From Methanolinea sp. (GTDB lineage Archaea; Halobacteriota; Methanomicrobia; Methanomicrobiales; Methanospirillaceae): a stretch of DNA of 64,000 nucleotides. Below are positions 8,335-15,697 of this stretch, piece after piece; positions within the stretch are counted from its first letter, which is position 1, and each line of letters opens with the position of its first letter. The position numbers and the translations under genes were made by a program. The notes beneath the pieces are model-generated. The model was not told where the DNA came from. It ran no database searches and was given only the letters and a program-made list of their open reading frames with translations. The stretch is from positions 1-64,000 of the forward strand of contig JADFCY010000005.1 of NCBI GenBank assembly GCA_018263335.1. Reading direction: 5' to 3'.

Positions 8335-8625
8335 TTACAATCGTCCGTACCTTTTGTGAGCCTGCTCGATTGTGAGGATTTCCTGAACCCTGACAATCCC
8401 CTGTTCAGTGTCTATCGCATAAAAAGCCGTATAGCGGTGTCCGATATGGATCCGGTATACGGTCACACCTTCCCGCAGGATTAATTTTTCTTTATCACCC
8501 CCGGTGCCGGGGAAAGGGTTCTCACCAAGACTATACAACGCGCTTTTGACTATTCGGCGGGATTTTTCAGGTAAACCGGAGAGATACACGCGTGCTGACT
8601 TCCGGACAATTCCCTCGAAGGTCAA
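8335..8625 (-). CDS. RelE/ParE-type toxin
   Basis: A 96-residue protein with the RelE/ParE pattern: N-terminal 'ARVYLSGLPEKSRRIVKSAL', a 'NPFPGTGGDKEKL' turn, and 'VYRIHIGHRYTAFYAIDTEQGIVRV', the beta-strand core with basic and aromatic residues. These toxins cleave mRNA on the ribosome or poison gyrase. Its start codon overlaps the stop of the preceding antitoxin gene by 4 bp, so the two are translationally coupled. Confidence 0.82.
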   Translation of the reverse strand: MTFEGIVRKSARVYLSGLPEKSRRIVKSALYSLGENPFPGTGGDKEKLILREGVTVYRIHIGHRYTAFYAIDTEQGIVRVQEILTIEQAHKRYGRL

Positions 8626-8837
8626 TCTTTGATCTCCGAGAGCGGCACGTATTCTGTATCGGGGGTACTCTCCCAGACTCTCACGTCTTCCTCAAGGCGG
8701 GATTTTTTTGCCCTTTCAATAATATCTTCAAGAAGATCGTCGTAGGTCTGGCCCGCTCCCTTCATATCGCCAAGCTTTTTCCAGACCTCTTCGGATACGG
8801 GAATACGCTTTATTGCGGGCATATGTATAGGTGTCAT
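8622..8837 (-). CDS. Antitoxin of the RelE-type module
   Basis: A 71-residue protein, 'PAIKRIPVSEEVWKKLGDMK' followed by 'GQTYDDLLEDIIERAKK', the pattern of small archaeal VapB/DUF7557-like antitoxins with an N-terminal DNA-binding strand and a C-terminal toxin-binding helix. I chose ATG 8837; ATG 8822 is also possible. A TATA-like AT-rich stretch lies at about 8840-8855 and there is no clear Shine-Dalgarno, so the message may be leaderless. Confidence 0.7.
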   Translation of the reverse strand: MTPIHMPAIKRIPVSEEVWKKLGDMKGAGQTYDDLLEDIIERAKKSRLEEDVRVWESTPDTEYVPLSEIKD

Positions 8838-9005
8838 ATTGTAAATTATTAAAACCTTTACAATGGGTGTACATCCTGTAATGGGAATTTTACCCTTTCC
8901 CCACCCACCATCCATCCCCCGCCCCCCACCTGTCCGGAGGGATTGGGTGATGAGAAATATCACATCCTTACTTCTTTCGTTCGGGAATCTCCAAGTGAAT
9001 CGGTA

Positions 9006-9377
9006 TCAGGGATTGCATATCCGGGAATGATGCGAGAGCTCCCGTCCTTCGCTGATGGCTTCGGTGATGAACGGGTTCCCTGCGTGGATCAATGCAGCAA
9101 ACTCTGCAGGGGTGTCACAGAGCCGTTCAAGCGGAAGGTCGGACATTTCCCGAACGAGCGACGGCCTCTCGTGGAAACGAAGCGGGAAATCGCCGACCAC
9201 GATGAGATCGATATCGCTCCCTTCATGCACCTCTCTCCGGGCATAGAGTCCGTGGAGAATGATCCGGTCGATACGGTACCGCTTACGGAGCGAGCGGGCA
9301 CGCAGTTCAAGCTTGGCATCTATTTCTGCATACAGCGCCGGAACGCGTCCAGGATCAAACCTGGAGAGTGAAGGCAT
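9006..9377 (-). CDS. MNT-type nucleotidyltransferase with altered GS motif
   Basis: A 123-residue protein recognisable as a nucleotidyltransferase from 'IILHGLYARREVHEGSDIDLIVVG' style motif order. The two aspartates (55 and 57) are present, but the serine of the G-S pair is leucine (44) and the glycine after the arginine is arginine. These changes affect nucleotide binding in the family, so activity is doubtful. It overlaps the upstream HEPN gene by 58 bp, more than usual. Confidence 0.7.
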   Translation of the reverse strand: MPSLSRFDPGRVPALYAEIDAKLELRARSLRKRYRIDRIILHGLYARREVHEGSDIDLIVVGDFPLRFHERPSLVREMSDLPLERLCDTPAEFAALIHAGNPFITEAISEGRELSHHSRICNP

Positions 9378-9715
9378 TGATCAATGCAGGGAATCATCGA
9401 ACCGGGGAGCCCGTTGGGATACCGGGAGGTGATATAGACGTTATCGAGGAGTTTTGCCTCCCGTTCAAGGCAGGGCATGCATTCGGCTCTCTTCCGGGAT
9501 TCCAGGAGCAGCTCATACACCGGATGGGTGAGGATCTTTCGGTATCCTTCTGCATACAGGAGGGATATTATCGCTTTTTCAGCTGCCTGCTGTGCCTGGA
9601 AGCACGCCCACTCATAGCGTGCACCCTGCATCGAGACCTGTCCTGCAGCGAAATCACATTCAGGCTGGCCAAGCCATCGGGAGGCCTCTTCCCTGTTTCC
9701 ACGGGCCATGTACAA
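9320..9715 (-). CDS. HEPN domain protein
   Basis: A 131-residue HEPN (PF05168-like) protein. 'ASRWLGQPECDFAAGQVSM', 'YEWACFQAQQAAEKAIISLLY' and 'VYITSRYPNGLPGS' match the family's helix pattern and its typical RYP tail motif. It precedes its MNT partner in the opposite gene order to the two modules on the plus strand, as in many archaeal HEPN-MNT pairs. The last 20 residues are read in the overlap with the partner gene and look unusual for the family. Confidence 0.75.
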   Translation of the reverse strand: MYMARGNREEASRWLGQPECDFAAGQVSMQGARYEWACFQAQQAAEKAIISLLYAEGYRKILTHPVYELLLESRKRAECMPCLEREAKLLDNVYITSRYPNGLPGSMIPCIDQCLHSPGLILDAFRRCMQK

Positions 9716-10069
9716 AGGGGTCAGGGTAGTTTCAGTGCATCAAGGTATCGTGGATGGTCACTGGCATGGGGGTGAATGAATACACTCCCGCTGATATCGC
9801 AGTATCCCTCGCTCTGGTCCTGCCAGTCTGGCAAGAAAGGGATTTCATTCTTCCTTTCTTCCGGCCCAGCTACCGATTCACATGGCCTGGATGAATGTGT
9901 CTGGATGAGCATCATGACAGACTCCCTGTCACACGAAGAATGAAGAACAGAAAGGGGCTGCTCCCTCGCTTTCAATCGTGAGATACACAGATCATCCGGG
10001 GGTTTGAACGACGAGCGAATGCGAGGATTCCTGACCCTGGCCTGCAACCCCCTGGTTACGGCATCCGGT
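9716..10069. other. Intergenic region, no supported gene
   Basis: These 354 bases lie between a HEPN gene and a VapC gene, both on the minus strand. An open frame of about 139 codons exists on the minus strand but has no hydrophobic core pattern or motif, and it runs into the VapC gene; I do not support it. Confidence 0.4.
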
Positions 10070-10516
10070 CTATCCGCCCGCCTGGTAATCGCCCGGTGTG
10101 AGGACATCCATCGGGGTCCTCCCCTGGTAATGGCGAACATTCCAGGTCACAAGTGCCGATGCATCATGTGCCTCGGCGACCCAGAGGATCTTTGCGTCAC
10201 CATAGCGCATCCCCCTCTCCATATAGTCCATCAGTTCGGCGGTATAATCCGCAAAAAAGAGTTCAGGTGAGAGGGTCCCGGTAACAGGGTAAAGGATGGT
10301 CATATCGGATGCCGTGGCATAGGTCTCCACCATCTTCCTGGCAATATCCGGCTTTCCTGCAGAGGAGAGGATTCCTGCAAGCTCCAAAAGGTTGTAAAGA
10401 GTTGTCCCCCGTTCTGATTCCCTTGTCTTATCCATGAAGAGGGAGGTGGGACCATGGCGGGGGTCCTTCATGAAAAAATGAAAAATTGCAAGGACATCCG
10501 TATCAAGGACGATCAC
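10070..10516 (-). CDS. vapC: VapC-like PIN domain RNase
   Basis: A 148-residue PIN protein. It opens with 'MIVLDTDVLAIFHF' (first catalytic aspartate), has an acidic residue in 'TTLYNLLELAGIL', and ends with 'YGDAKILWVAEAHDASALVTWNVRHY', which supplies later acidic residues. PIN toxins cut tRNA or rRNA. Start and stop overlap the RHH antitoxin gene by 4 bp. It is longer and more divergent than the two VapC proteins further right. Confidence 0.78.
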   Translation of the reverse strand: MIVLDTDVLAIFHFFMKDPRHGPTSLFMDKTRESERGTTLYNLLELAGILSSAGKPDIARKMVETYATASDMTILYPVTGTLSPELFFADYTAELMDYMERGMRYGDAKILWVAEAHDASALVTWNVRHYQGRTPMDVLTPGDYQAGG

Positions 10517-10827
10517 CGTCTCACCTCGGATATAATCTCGTCGACGGACTTATCCGCATACGCCTCCTTGATGGCTACTGCGATTGCATCTGGATCCACC
10601 TCCCTGGCGAGGTTGTCGATAGAGCCTCTCCCCCCTTTGCGGAGAAAACTCCTGATCAGGGCTCTTTTAAACCGGTCACTCCTCACGTACCCGAGCACAA
10701 GTCTCCTGACAGAATCAAGGATCGCCTCGCTGCGGCTCGTATACAGCCCCTCTTCGGTCATACGGTCGAGTTGCTGGACCAGGCGGGGTGGCATCCTGAC
10801 CTGGATCAACATACTCTTTGATGTCAT
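10513..10827 (-). CDS. vapB: Ribbon-helix-helix antitoxin (VapB/CopG-like)
   Basis: A 104-residue protein with 'SMLIQVRMPPRLVQQLDRMTE' and 'SRSEAILDSVRRLVL', a textbook ribbon-helix-helix domain, then a C-terminal helical toxin-binding part ending 'DEIISEVRR'. The ATG at 10827 is preceded by the palindrome TGTATATACA (10833-10842), which overlaps the presumed promoter and is likely the operator through which the antitoxin represses its own gene. Confidence 0.82.
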   Translation of the reverse strand: MTSKSMLIQVRMPPRLVQQLDRMTEEGLYTSRSEAILDSVRRLVLGYVRSDRFKRALIRSFLRKGGRGSIDNLAREVDPDAIAVAIKEAYADKSVDEIISEVRR

Positions 10828-10832
10828 GCTTT

Positions 10833-10842
10833 TGTATATACA
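10833..10842 (-). promoter_or_regulatory. Palindromic operator/TATA of vapB
   Basis: TGTATATACA is a perfect 10-bp palindrome ending 6 bp upstream of the vapB start. A longer palindrome occupies nearly the same position upstream of the third vapBC pair (13524-13535). Autoregulation is the known mode for such antitoxins; binding here is inference. Confidence 0.4.
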
Positions 10843-11084
10843 CACAAATACTATTAATTCTTTGGGAACTATGAAGGATGATGCGTGAGCCATCGTGAGA
10901 TCTTCCCTGGCCACGCTCCTTACAGGGTATGCGCACCTGGACCCGGTCTTTGCATACCTTGATTGAATTCTCAAGCGAAGGCATCTCCTTGCCGTCGGCC
11001 GGAGCGGGGATGGGCATTCCCCGGGGGAGAAGCGGGAGCCTTGAGGGCGGGATGAGAGAGCCCTGGTCAAGGGAATGGGCGCTT

Positions 11085-11495
11085 TTATGTCCCCGCTGCG
11101 CGTGCCCGGTCGTATATCCTGACTTCAAGCCCCGAGTACTTCGAGATCTCCAGGAAATCGGTATCCGAGGTGAGTATCTCCTCTGCATGATTCGCGAGTG
11201 CGATCCCTGCGATGCAGATGTCGAATGCATTGACCGTATTGCCATGCAGGGCCATCCGTCCTCCGATGTCAGCCGCAATTCCGGCGGCGGGCAGGGTGAA
11301 GGGAAGTATCTCGATATCGGAAAAGAAATGGGAGAAAAATTGCGCCTCTTTTGGTGATTTGATCCGCTTAATCCCTGACATGACCTCGTAATACGAGATG
11401 ACGGTGGTGGCAGGTGTTATATCGTTCGGGATGGCAGACGCGAGATCCCCGTTCCGGAAAAAATCTATGAGGAAGGAGGTATCGAGGATAATCAT
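11085..11495 (-). CDS. vapC: VapC toxin, PIN domain RNase
   Basis: A 136-residue PIN domain protein: 'MIILDTSFLIDFFRNG' with the first aspartates, 'TVISYYEVMSGIKR' with the conserved glutamate, 'NAFDICIAGIALA' and 'ILTSDTDFLEI' with the remaining acidic residues. All four expected catalytic positions are visible, so it should be an active Mg-dependent RNase. Its ATG overlaps the vapB stop by 4 bp. Confidence 0.88.
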   Translation of the reverse strand: MIILDTSFLIDFFRNGDLASAIPNDITPATTVISYYEVMSGIKRIKSPKEAQFFSHFFSDIEILPFTLPAAGIAADIGGRMALHGNTVNAFDICIAGIALANHAEEILTSDTDFLEISKYSGLEVRIYDRARAAGT

Positions 11496-11704
11496 ATCCT
11501 CGCCTTTCCTGAAGTGCGCACTTCTCGCGTGAACCGTTCGAGATCGTCAAGAACAGGCGAATCCTTAAGGGCCCCGGCATATTCCCTGATATCCCTGTTT
11601 TTCCTGCTGATCAACCGGTCGATCACATCTGAGAAGCTGTCCCTGGGCTCTTTTAAGGACACGAGGGCGTGATAGGTATCGTCTCTGAGGGTAATAGTCT
11701 TCAT
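11492..11704 (-). CDS. vapB: VapB antitoxin (DUF217-like)
   Basis: A 70-residue protein 'MKTITLRDDTYHALVSLKE' then 'DSFSDVIDRLI', the archaeal DUF217/VapB pattern. It is clearly related to the vapB at 13286-13519. A TATA-like tract (about 11726-11740, CTATATACTA on the minus strand) is positioned as its promoter. Confidence 0.85.
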   Translation of the reverse strand: MKTITLRDDTYHALVSLKEPRDSFSDVIDRLISRKNRDIREYAGALKDSPVLDDLERFTREVRTSGKARI

Positions 11705-11825
11705 TGTTCAATACACAGAAACACGATAGTATATAGATTTATTGTATGGCGCGGGAAAACCCCTGACCGGAGAACCATGAGGAAGAGGATTCGGATGAAG
11801 GACCCAGTCGGACACTCTCCTCCCC

Positions 11826-12698
11826 TCACCCCCACAGCGCGATTGTGACCGTCCCCGCGACCATGACGAGGCTTCCCGCGGTTCTCGCTCTCACATTTCC
11901 TTCCCGGAGGAGATACCCCCCGAAGAGGACTGCAAAGAAGATCGAGAGCCTCTTTATCGATATCACGTAGGGGACGATCGAGAGGGTGTAGGCGAGGTTG
12001 ACCGAGACTGCCTCCACCACGAGGATCAATCCGATACCGAAAAGGAGTAGCAGGTATGATCGCCGGACTTCCCCAAGGAGAAGGGGAGATCGCCCCGCAG
12101 AAAACCCCGCTACTGCAAGAAACACGGCGCCGAGGAGGCCAAGCACCACGGCGGACCCAAAGACCGGGTCGGAGGTCTCCACCACCACCTTGTCGTAGTT
12201 GACCGAGATGCTGTAGAGGAACGCGACGGCGAGCATCATCCGGACCCCGGGGTCCCGGGCGAGGGTGCGGAGCGGGGAAAGCACCCCCGGGCCTTTCGCG
12301 GCGAGGAGGTATGACCCGGCGGCGACCAGGCATATCCCGAGGATTCCCGCCGAGGAAGGCACTTCCCCGAGGATGAAAAACGAGGTGAGGAGCAGGAAGA
12401 CCGGGGTGAAGGCGAGCATCGGGAGGCAGAGGGAGAGATCAGAGACCGCGAGCGCCCGGTAGGAGAGGACGGTCGCCACGACGTTGATCGCGACGGTTGC
12501 TGCCACCGCGGACAAAAAGCCTTCCCACAGGACAGGGAACCCAAGGAGGTACGAGAGAAGGAAGAGCACCCCCGATGCCGGGAGGAACGAGGCGCCTGCC
12601 ACGAGGTATGGCGAAACCCGCTGGAGCAGCACCTTTACGCCGGTGCTGTATGCAGCCTGCGCGACGGCACCGGAGAGGGCGAGGAGAGGCCAGGTCAT
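11826..12698 (-). CDS. EamA/DMT family transporter
   Basis: A 290-residue integral membrane protein with about ten hydrophobic helices and two repeated halves; each half starts with a helix pattern of the drug/metabolite transporter superfamily, and 'FFILGEVPSSAGILG' and 'LFGGYLLREGNVRAR' are the typical ends of the two EamA repeats. The start is the ATG at 12698 ('MTWPLLAL'), which begins directly with the first helix; an upstream in-frame ATG adds a hydrophilic stretch unlike the family. It sits between two vapBC pairs. Substrate unknown. Confidence 0.82.
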   Translation of the reverse strand: MTWPLLALSGAVAQAAYSTGVKVLLQRVSPYLVAGASFLPASGVLFLLSYLLGFPVLWEGFLSAVAATVAINVVATVLSYRALAVSDLSLCLPMLAFTPVFLLLTSFFILGEVPSSAGILGICLVAAGSYLLAAKGPGVLSPLRTLARDPGVRMMLAVAFLYSISVNYDKVVVETSDPVFGSAVVLGLLGAVFLAVAGFSAGRSPLLLGEVRRSYLLLLFGIGLILVVEAVSVNLAYTLSIVPYVISIKRLSIFFAVLFGGYLLREGNVRARTAGSLVMVAGTVTIALWG

Positions 12699-12911
12699 AG
12701 GTACGATAGAGAGAGGAGTGGCAGGAGAAGAGTGTATCTCACCGCTCAAATACTCACACCGTGTGTGACGACGTGTCCGGGCACATTGGACATCAGTGCA
12801 ATTCTCCATAATGGAAGGCAGATAAAAGTCGGGACCTTCTTTTCCATGTTCTGATACATGAAGATGAACTCCGAGCGAAACCAGGACAGAGAGGATGTGG
12901 GAAAGCCCACC

Positions 12912-13289
12912 TCAATAAGAAACGACGCGCAGCCCCGGAATCACGGAGAAGTGCGTATCACGCGAGACAATCTCCTCGCCATGGCGGAGGACCGTTGCGG
13001 CGATGAGCTCGTCGAATGATGATATCCTGTCCCCGCGGTCCCGGAGACCTGCCGCGATATCGGCGTAGAGCGCGGCGGCATCGGCATCGAAGGGAAGAAT
13101 TGGAAAATGGGCGAGAAATGCCGTGGCAGCTTCGATTACACCGGGTCTTTTACTGATCCGTGCGCCATACAGGAACTCGGCAGCAGATATCGAGGTGGTT
13201 GAGAGCAGGGGAGACTCCACAGCAAAATGGATCGCACCGGGATCTTCACGGATCAGATCGATGAGGAAGCACGTATCAACCACACTCAC
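12912..13289 (-). CDS. vapC: VapC toxin, PIN domain RNase
   Basis: A 125-residue PIN protein: 'VVDTCFLIDLIRED', 'TSISAAEFLYG', 'ISSFDELIAATVLRHG' and 'IVSRDTHFSVIPGL' provide the four acidic positions of the PIN active site. ATG overlaps the stop of vapB by 4 bp, consistent with coupled translation. Confidence 0.88.
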   Translation of the reverse strand: MSVVDTCFLIDLIREDPGAIHFAVESPLLSTTSISAAEFLYGARISKRPGVIEAATAFLAHFPILPFDADAAALYADIAAGLRDRGDRISSFDELIAATVLRHGEEIVSRDTHFSVIPGLRVVSY

Positions 13290-13519
13290 ATCACCACCTC
13301 TCTGGGCCGGGCATGGTCGAGTTCTCTCTTTCCTTCCGCCACGGACGAGGCCATCTCTTCGCGGAGGTCGGCAGGAAGCGATCTCACGAATTCGGTCACC
13401 TTTCTCCTCTCCTTGTCCGTGAGACGGAGGATCACATCAGAAAAACTCTCTCCCTCACGCTTGAGCGATTTTAATGCCTCGTATGCAGACTCCTTGATGT
13501 TGATCGTCTTTGTCGCCAT
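13286..13519 (-). CDS. vapB: VapB antitoxin (DUF217-like)
   Basis: A 77-residue protein beginning 'MATKTINIKESAYEALKSL' and continuing 'GESFSDVILRLTD', the DUF217 antitoxin motif. The ATG at 13519 is preferred over one at 13534, which would place the start inside the upstream palindrome. The 12-bp palindrome at 13524-13535 directly precedes the start. Confidence 0.86.
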   Translation of the reverse strand: MATKTINIKESAYEALKSLKREGESFSDVILRLTDKERRKVTEFVRSLPADLREEMASSVAEGKRELDHARPREVVM

Positions 13520-13523
13520 ATAT

Positions 13524-13535
13524 TGTGTATACACA
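13524..13535 (-). promoter_or_regulatory. Perfect palindrome, likely vapBC operator
   Basis: TGTGTATACACA reads the same on both strands and ends 5 bp before the vapB ATG. The centre is TATA-like. Its place and symmetry suggest that a dimeric VapB, or the VapBC complex, binds here to repress the operon. Confidence 0.5.
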
Positions 13536-13640
13536 CACTCAATTCATCAAGATTTCCCATGAGCGGAAATCCTGGGATATTTCTATTGGAAGGGTGCGAT
13601 CCACCCCGATTGAGTATATCCAGATGTGCATCATTCTCCA

Positions 13641-14040
13641 TCATACATGAACCGGGCAGAGGAGCGGGATATCCGCATCAGCCGGGGGGAACGGCCCGAT
13701 GAGCAGCCAGTACCCTGCAAAAGGCGCACGCTATTTCGCATCGGGCAGCAGGTGGCAGAGGACCCCGGCGGCAAGGGTTACTGCCAGGAGACCGGCTCTC
13801 GGAGAGTACATCCACCAGAGGACGACCCCGCCAGGAAGGAGGACCAGGAAGAAGAGCAGGGTGTGTGCGTAGATCCGCCCGTACCAAAATGACCCTGTGA
13901 TGAGGGACCCGAGCGGCTTGCCGAAGAGATTAGGGAGCACGGACCCGCTCACCGCTACTGGAACGAAGGGCCTGTCCCCCTTCCACGCATACAATCCTAT
14001 CCCGAGGAGCAGTCCCGTCAGGAGGTGGCAGAAGATGCAA
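13641..14040 (-). pseudogene. Remnant of a membrane-bound metal-dependent hydrolase-like gene
   Basis: In one frame the minus strand reads 'FHACIFCHLLTGLLLGIG', 'VLPNLFGKPLGSLI', 'YGRIYAHTLLFFLVLLPG' and 'CHLLPDAK', then a TAG at 13731-13733, then 'GYWLLIGPFPPAD' to a TGA at 13641. This resembles archaeal DUF457/YdjM-type membrane proteins, in which the 'LPD..DK' and 'HLLLD' motifs bind metal and a '...PLLGPFP' segment follows. Here the motif aspartates are changed (LPN, FGK), a stop splits the frame, and no ATG/GTG/TTG precedes the first helix (only a TTG inside it at 13994). I read it as a decayed gene; the family call is from memory. Confidence 0.5.
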
Positions 14041-14328
14041 GCGTGAAATGGAGATGCGCATAAAGGTGAAGCGGAGGGATTGCACGTTCTCGCGGAAAAA
14101 AGGGGGTCGTGGTATGGGGCTCCCGGACTTCATTCGCACGGGATCTTTTCGGTCTCAACGAAGGATGCCATCGCCGGAAAGAGGGAACAGGCGGCTCCCA
14201 CCGAATCCCCCTGGGAGACAGGGCAGTGTCCCGGAACCGTGGGCTGCGATACCCAGCCGGCCAGGCCCGCCAGGCAGGAACGATTCTGGAACATTATTAG
14301 GAGAGAAGGAAAAAACAGAAAGAGACGA

Positions 14329-15603
14329 ATGAGACCTGCATGTGCGGTACTGGTGCTCGCGCTCCTCCTCTCTTCCTCCATTCCGGCGGCAGGTATGGAA
14401 CCGCTCTGGAGCCGGAACGTGAGCGGCGAGTACATCACGGACCTCGCCGTCAGCGAAGACGGATCGGGCGTGGTGCTCGGGACCTCTGCAGGCGGAGTGT
14501 ACTTCCATGCCGGGGATGGGACGCTCTGCTGGTCGGCACGGCACAAAGGGACAATGCGGGTCGAGATCGCCCCCGACGCGCCCCTCGTGATCGCCGGCGA
14601 GTCGGAATCAAGAGAGAAGGACAAGGGGGCCCTCCGGGCATACGACCTTGACGGGACCCTGCGCTGGATGGCGCACACCGGATGGATATGTGGCTTTTCC
14701 GCATCCGGGGACCTCGCACGGATCGGGGTCGGGAACCGGCTGGGCCAGGTCACAGTCTACGATCGCGAGGGGTTCGAGGATGCCTGGGAGGACAACCTCC
14801 TGAAGCGGTACTACGCCGTCAGTGCCTTGGCGATGTCATCGGATGGGAAATACCTGGCATACTCCCTCCTCGAGAACACCCCCGCAATCTACCTCCTTCA
14901 CGTGGACACGTGGGCAAGACGGACGATTAAGTCCGTTTTCAGGGAGCATGGAAGCGCGGTGCACACCCTGCGGCTCTCCGGGAACGGCACCTATCTCCTC
15001 GCGGCAAGCGGTGAGGGGAGCACAGATACGGTCTACCTCTTCACGAACAGGGGGGTAATGCGGTGGAGGCAGATTGTCCCACACATCAATGATATGGAGA
15101 TCTCAGCGGATGGGAAACTGTGTGTGATCGGATCGGAAGATGGATGCCTCCGCGCATATGACCCCGCGGGAGACCTGATCTGGAGCCGTTCTATGGATGG
15201 CGGCGTGCTCTCACTCTCCCTCACACCCCAGGGGGACCTCGTGGCAGCCGGATCGAGGGGAGGAGAGATCCTCGTCCTCTTTGGCAACGGGACCCCAATG
15301 GCGGAACACCGCGTGGAGCGGTTTCCCGCGGCCAGCATTGATACCGTGGAACTCTCTTCCCAGGGAGATGTCCTTGTCGCGGCGGTGAACGGACACGAGG
15401 TGATCTCCTTCTCCACCGCGCCACAACCGGGTGCAAACCCCCCCACTCCCCCCGTTCTCCCGGTTAAACTTCCCCCCGAACAGGATGAGACGGCCTGCGA
15501 ATCCCCGGCCCTTCCGTCATTCCGGTGGGATGCACCGTTCGGGGATTCCGGGTACCGGGAGTGGGGATCTGCCATTCGTGCATTATTCCAGGCAGGCCGG
15601 TGA
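14329..15603 (+). CDS. Secreted beta-propeller (WD40/PQQ-like repeat) protein
   Basis: A 424-residue protein with an N-terminal signal peptide ('ACAVLVLALLLSSSIPAAG') and then five to six propeller blades with the recurring pattern 'SEDGSGVVLGTSAGGVYF', 'SSDGKYLAYSLLENT', 'SGNGTYLLAASGEG', 'SADGKLCVIGSEDG', 'TPQGDLVAAGSRGG'. The C-terminus is a proline-rich tail. The ATG at 14329 is chosen because it starts the signal peptide and is preceded by a purine-rich GGAGAGAAGG stretch; an in-frame start at 14080 would bury it. Likely exported; role unknown. It opens a block of exported proteins that runs to 26 kb. Confidence 0.78.
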   Translation: MRPACAVLVLALLLSSSIPAAGMEPLWSRNVSGEYITDLAVSEDGSGVVLGTSAGGVYFHAGDGTLCWSARHKGTMRVEIAPDAPLVIAGESESREKDKGALRAYDLDGTLRWMAHTGWICGFSASGDLARIGVGNRLGQVTVYDREGFEDAWEDNLLKRYYAVSALAMSSDGKYLAYSLLENTPAIYLLHVDTWARRTIKSVFREHGSAVHTLRLSGNGTYLLAASGEGSTDTVYLFTNRGVMRWRQIVPHINDMEISADGKLCVIGSEDGCLRAYDPAGDLIWSRSMDGGVLSLSLTPQGDLVAAGSRGGEILVLFGNGTPMAEHRVERFPAASIDTVELSSQGDVLVAAVNGHEVISFSTAPQPGANPPTPPVLPVKLPPEQDETACESPALPSFRWDAPFGDSGYREWGSAIRALFQAGR

Positions 15604-15697
15604 GAGAGAGGCAGCCTTGCCACGGGACCCACTCCCGCGTACCAATAGCCTTATGTTGCCCATTACAGAGTGTATGGTAAAATATACCGTGATAGTC

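Noticed and set aside
9721..10140. 139-codon minus-strand frame between HEPN and VapC genes
   Set aside because: Overlaps the VapC gene, unusual composition and no motif or ribosome binding site.
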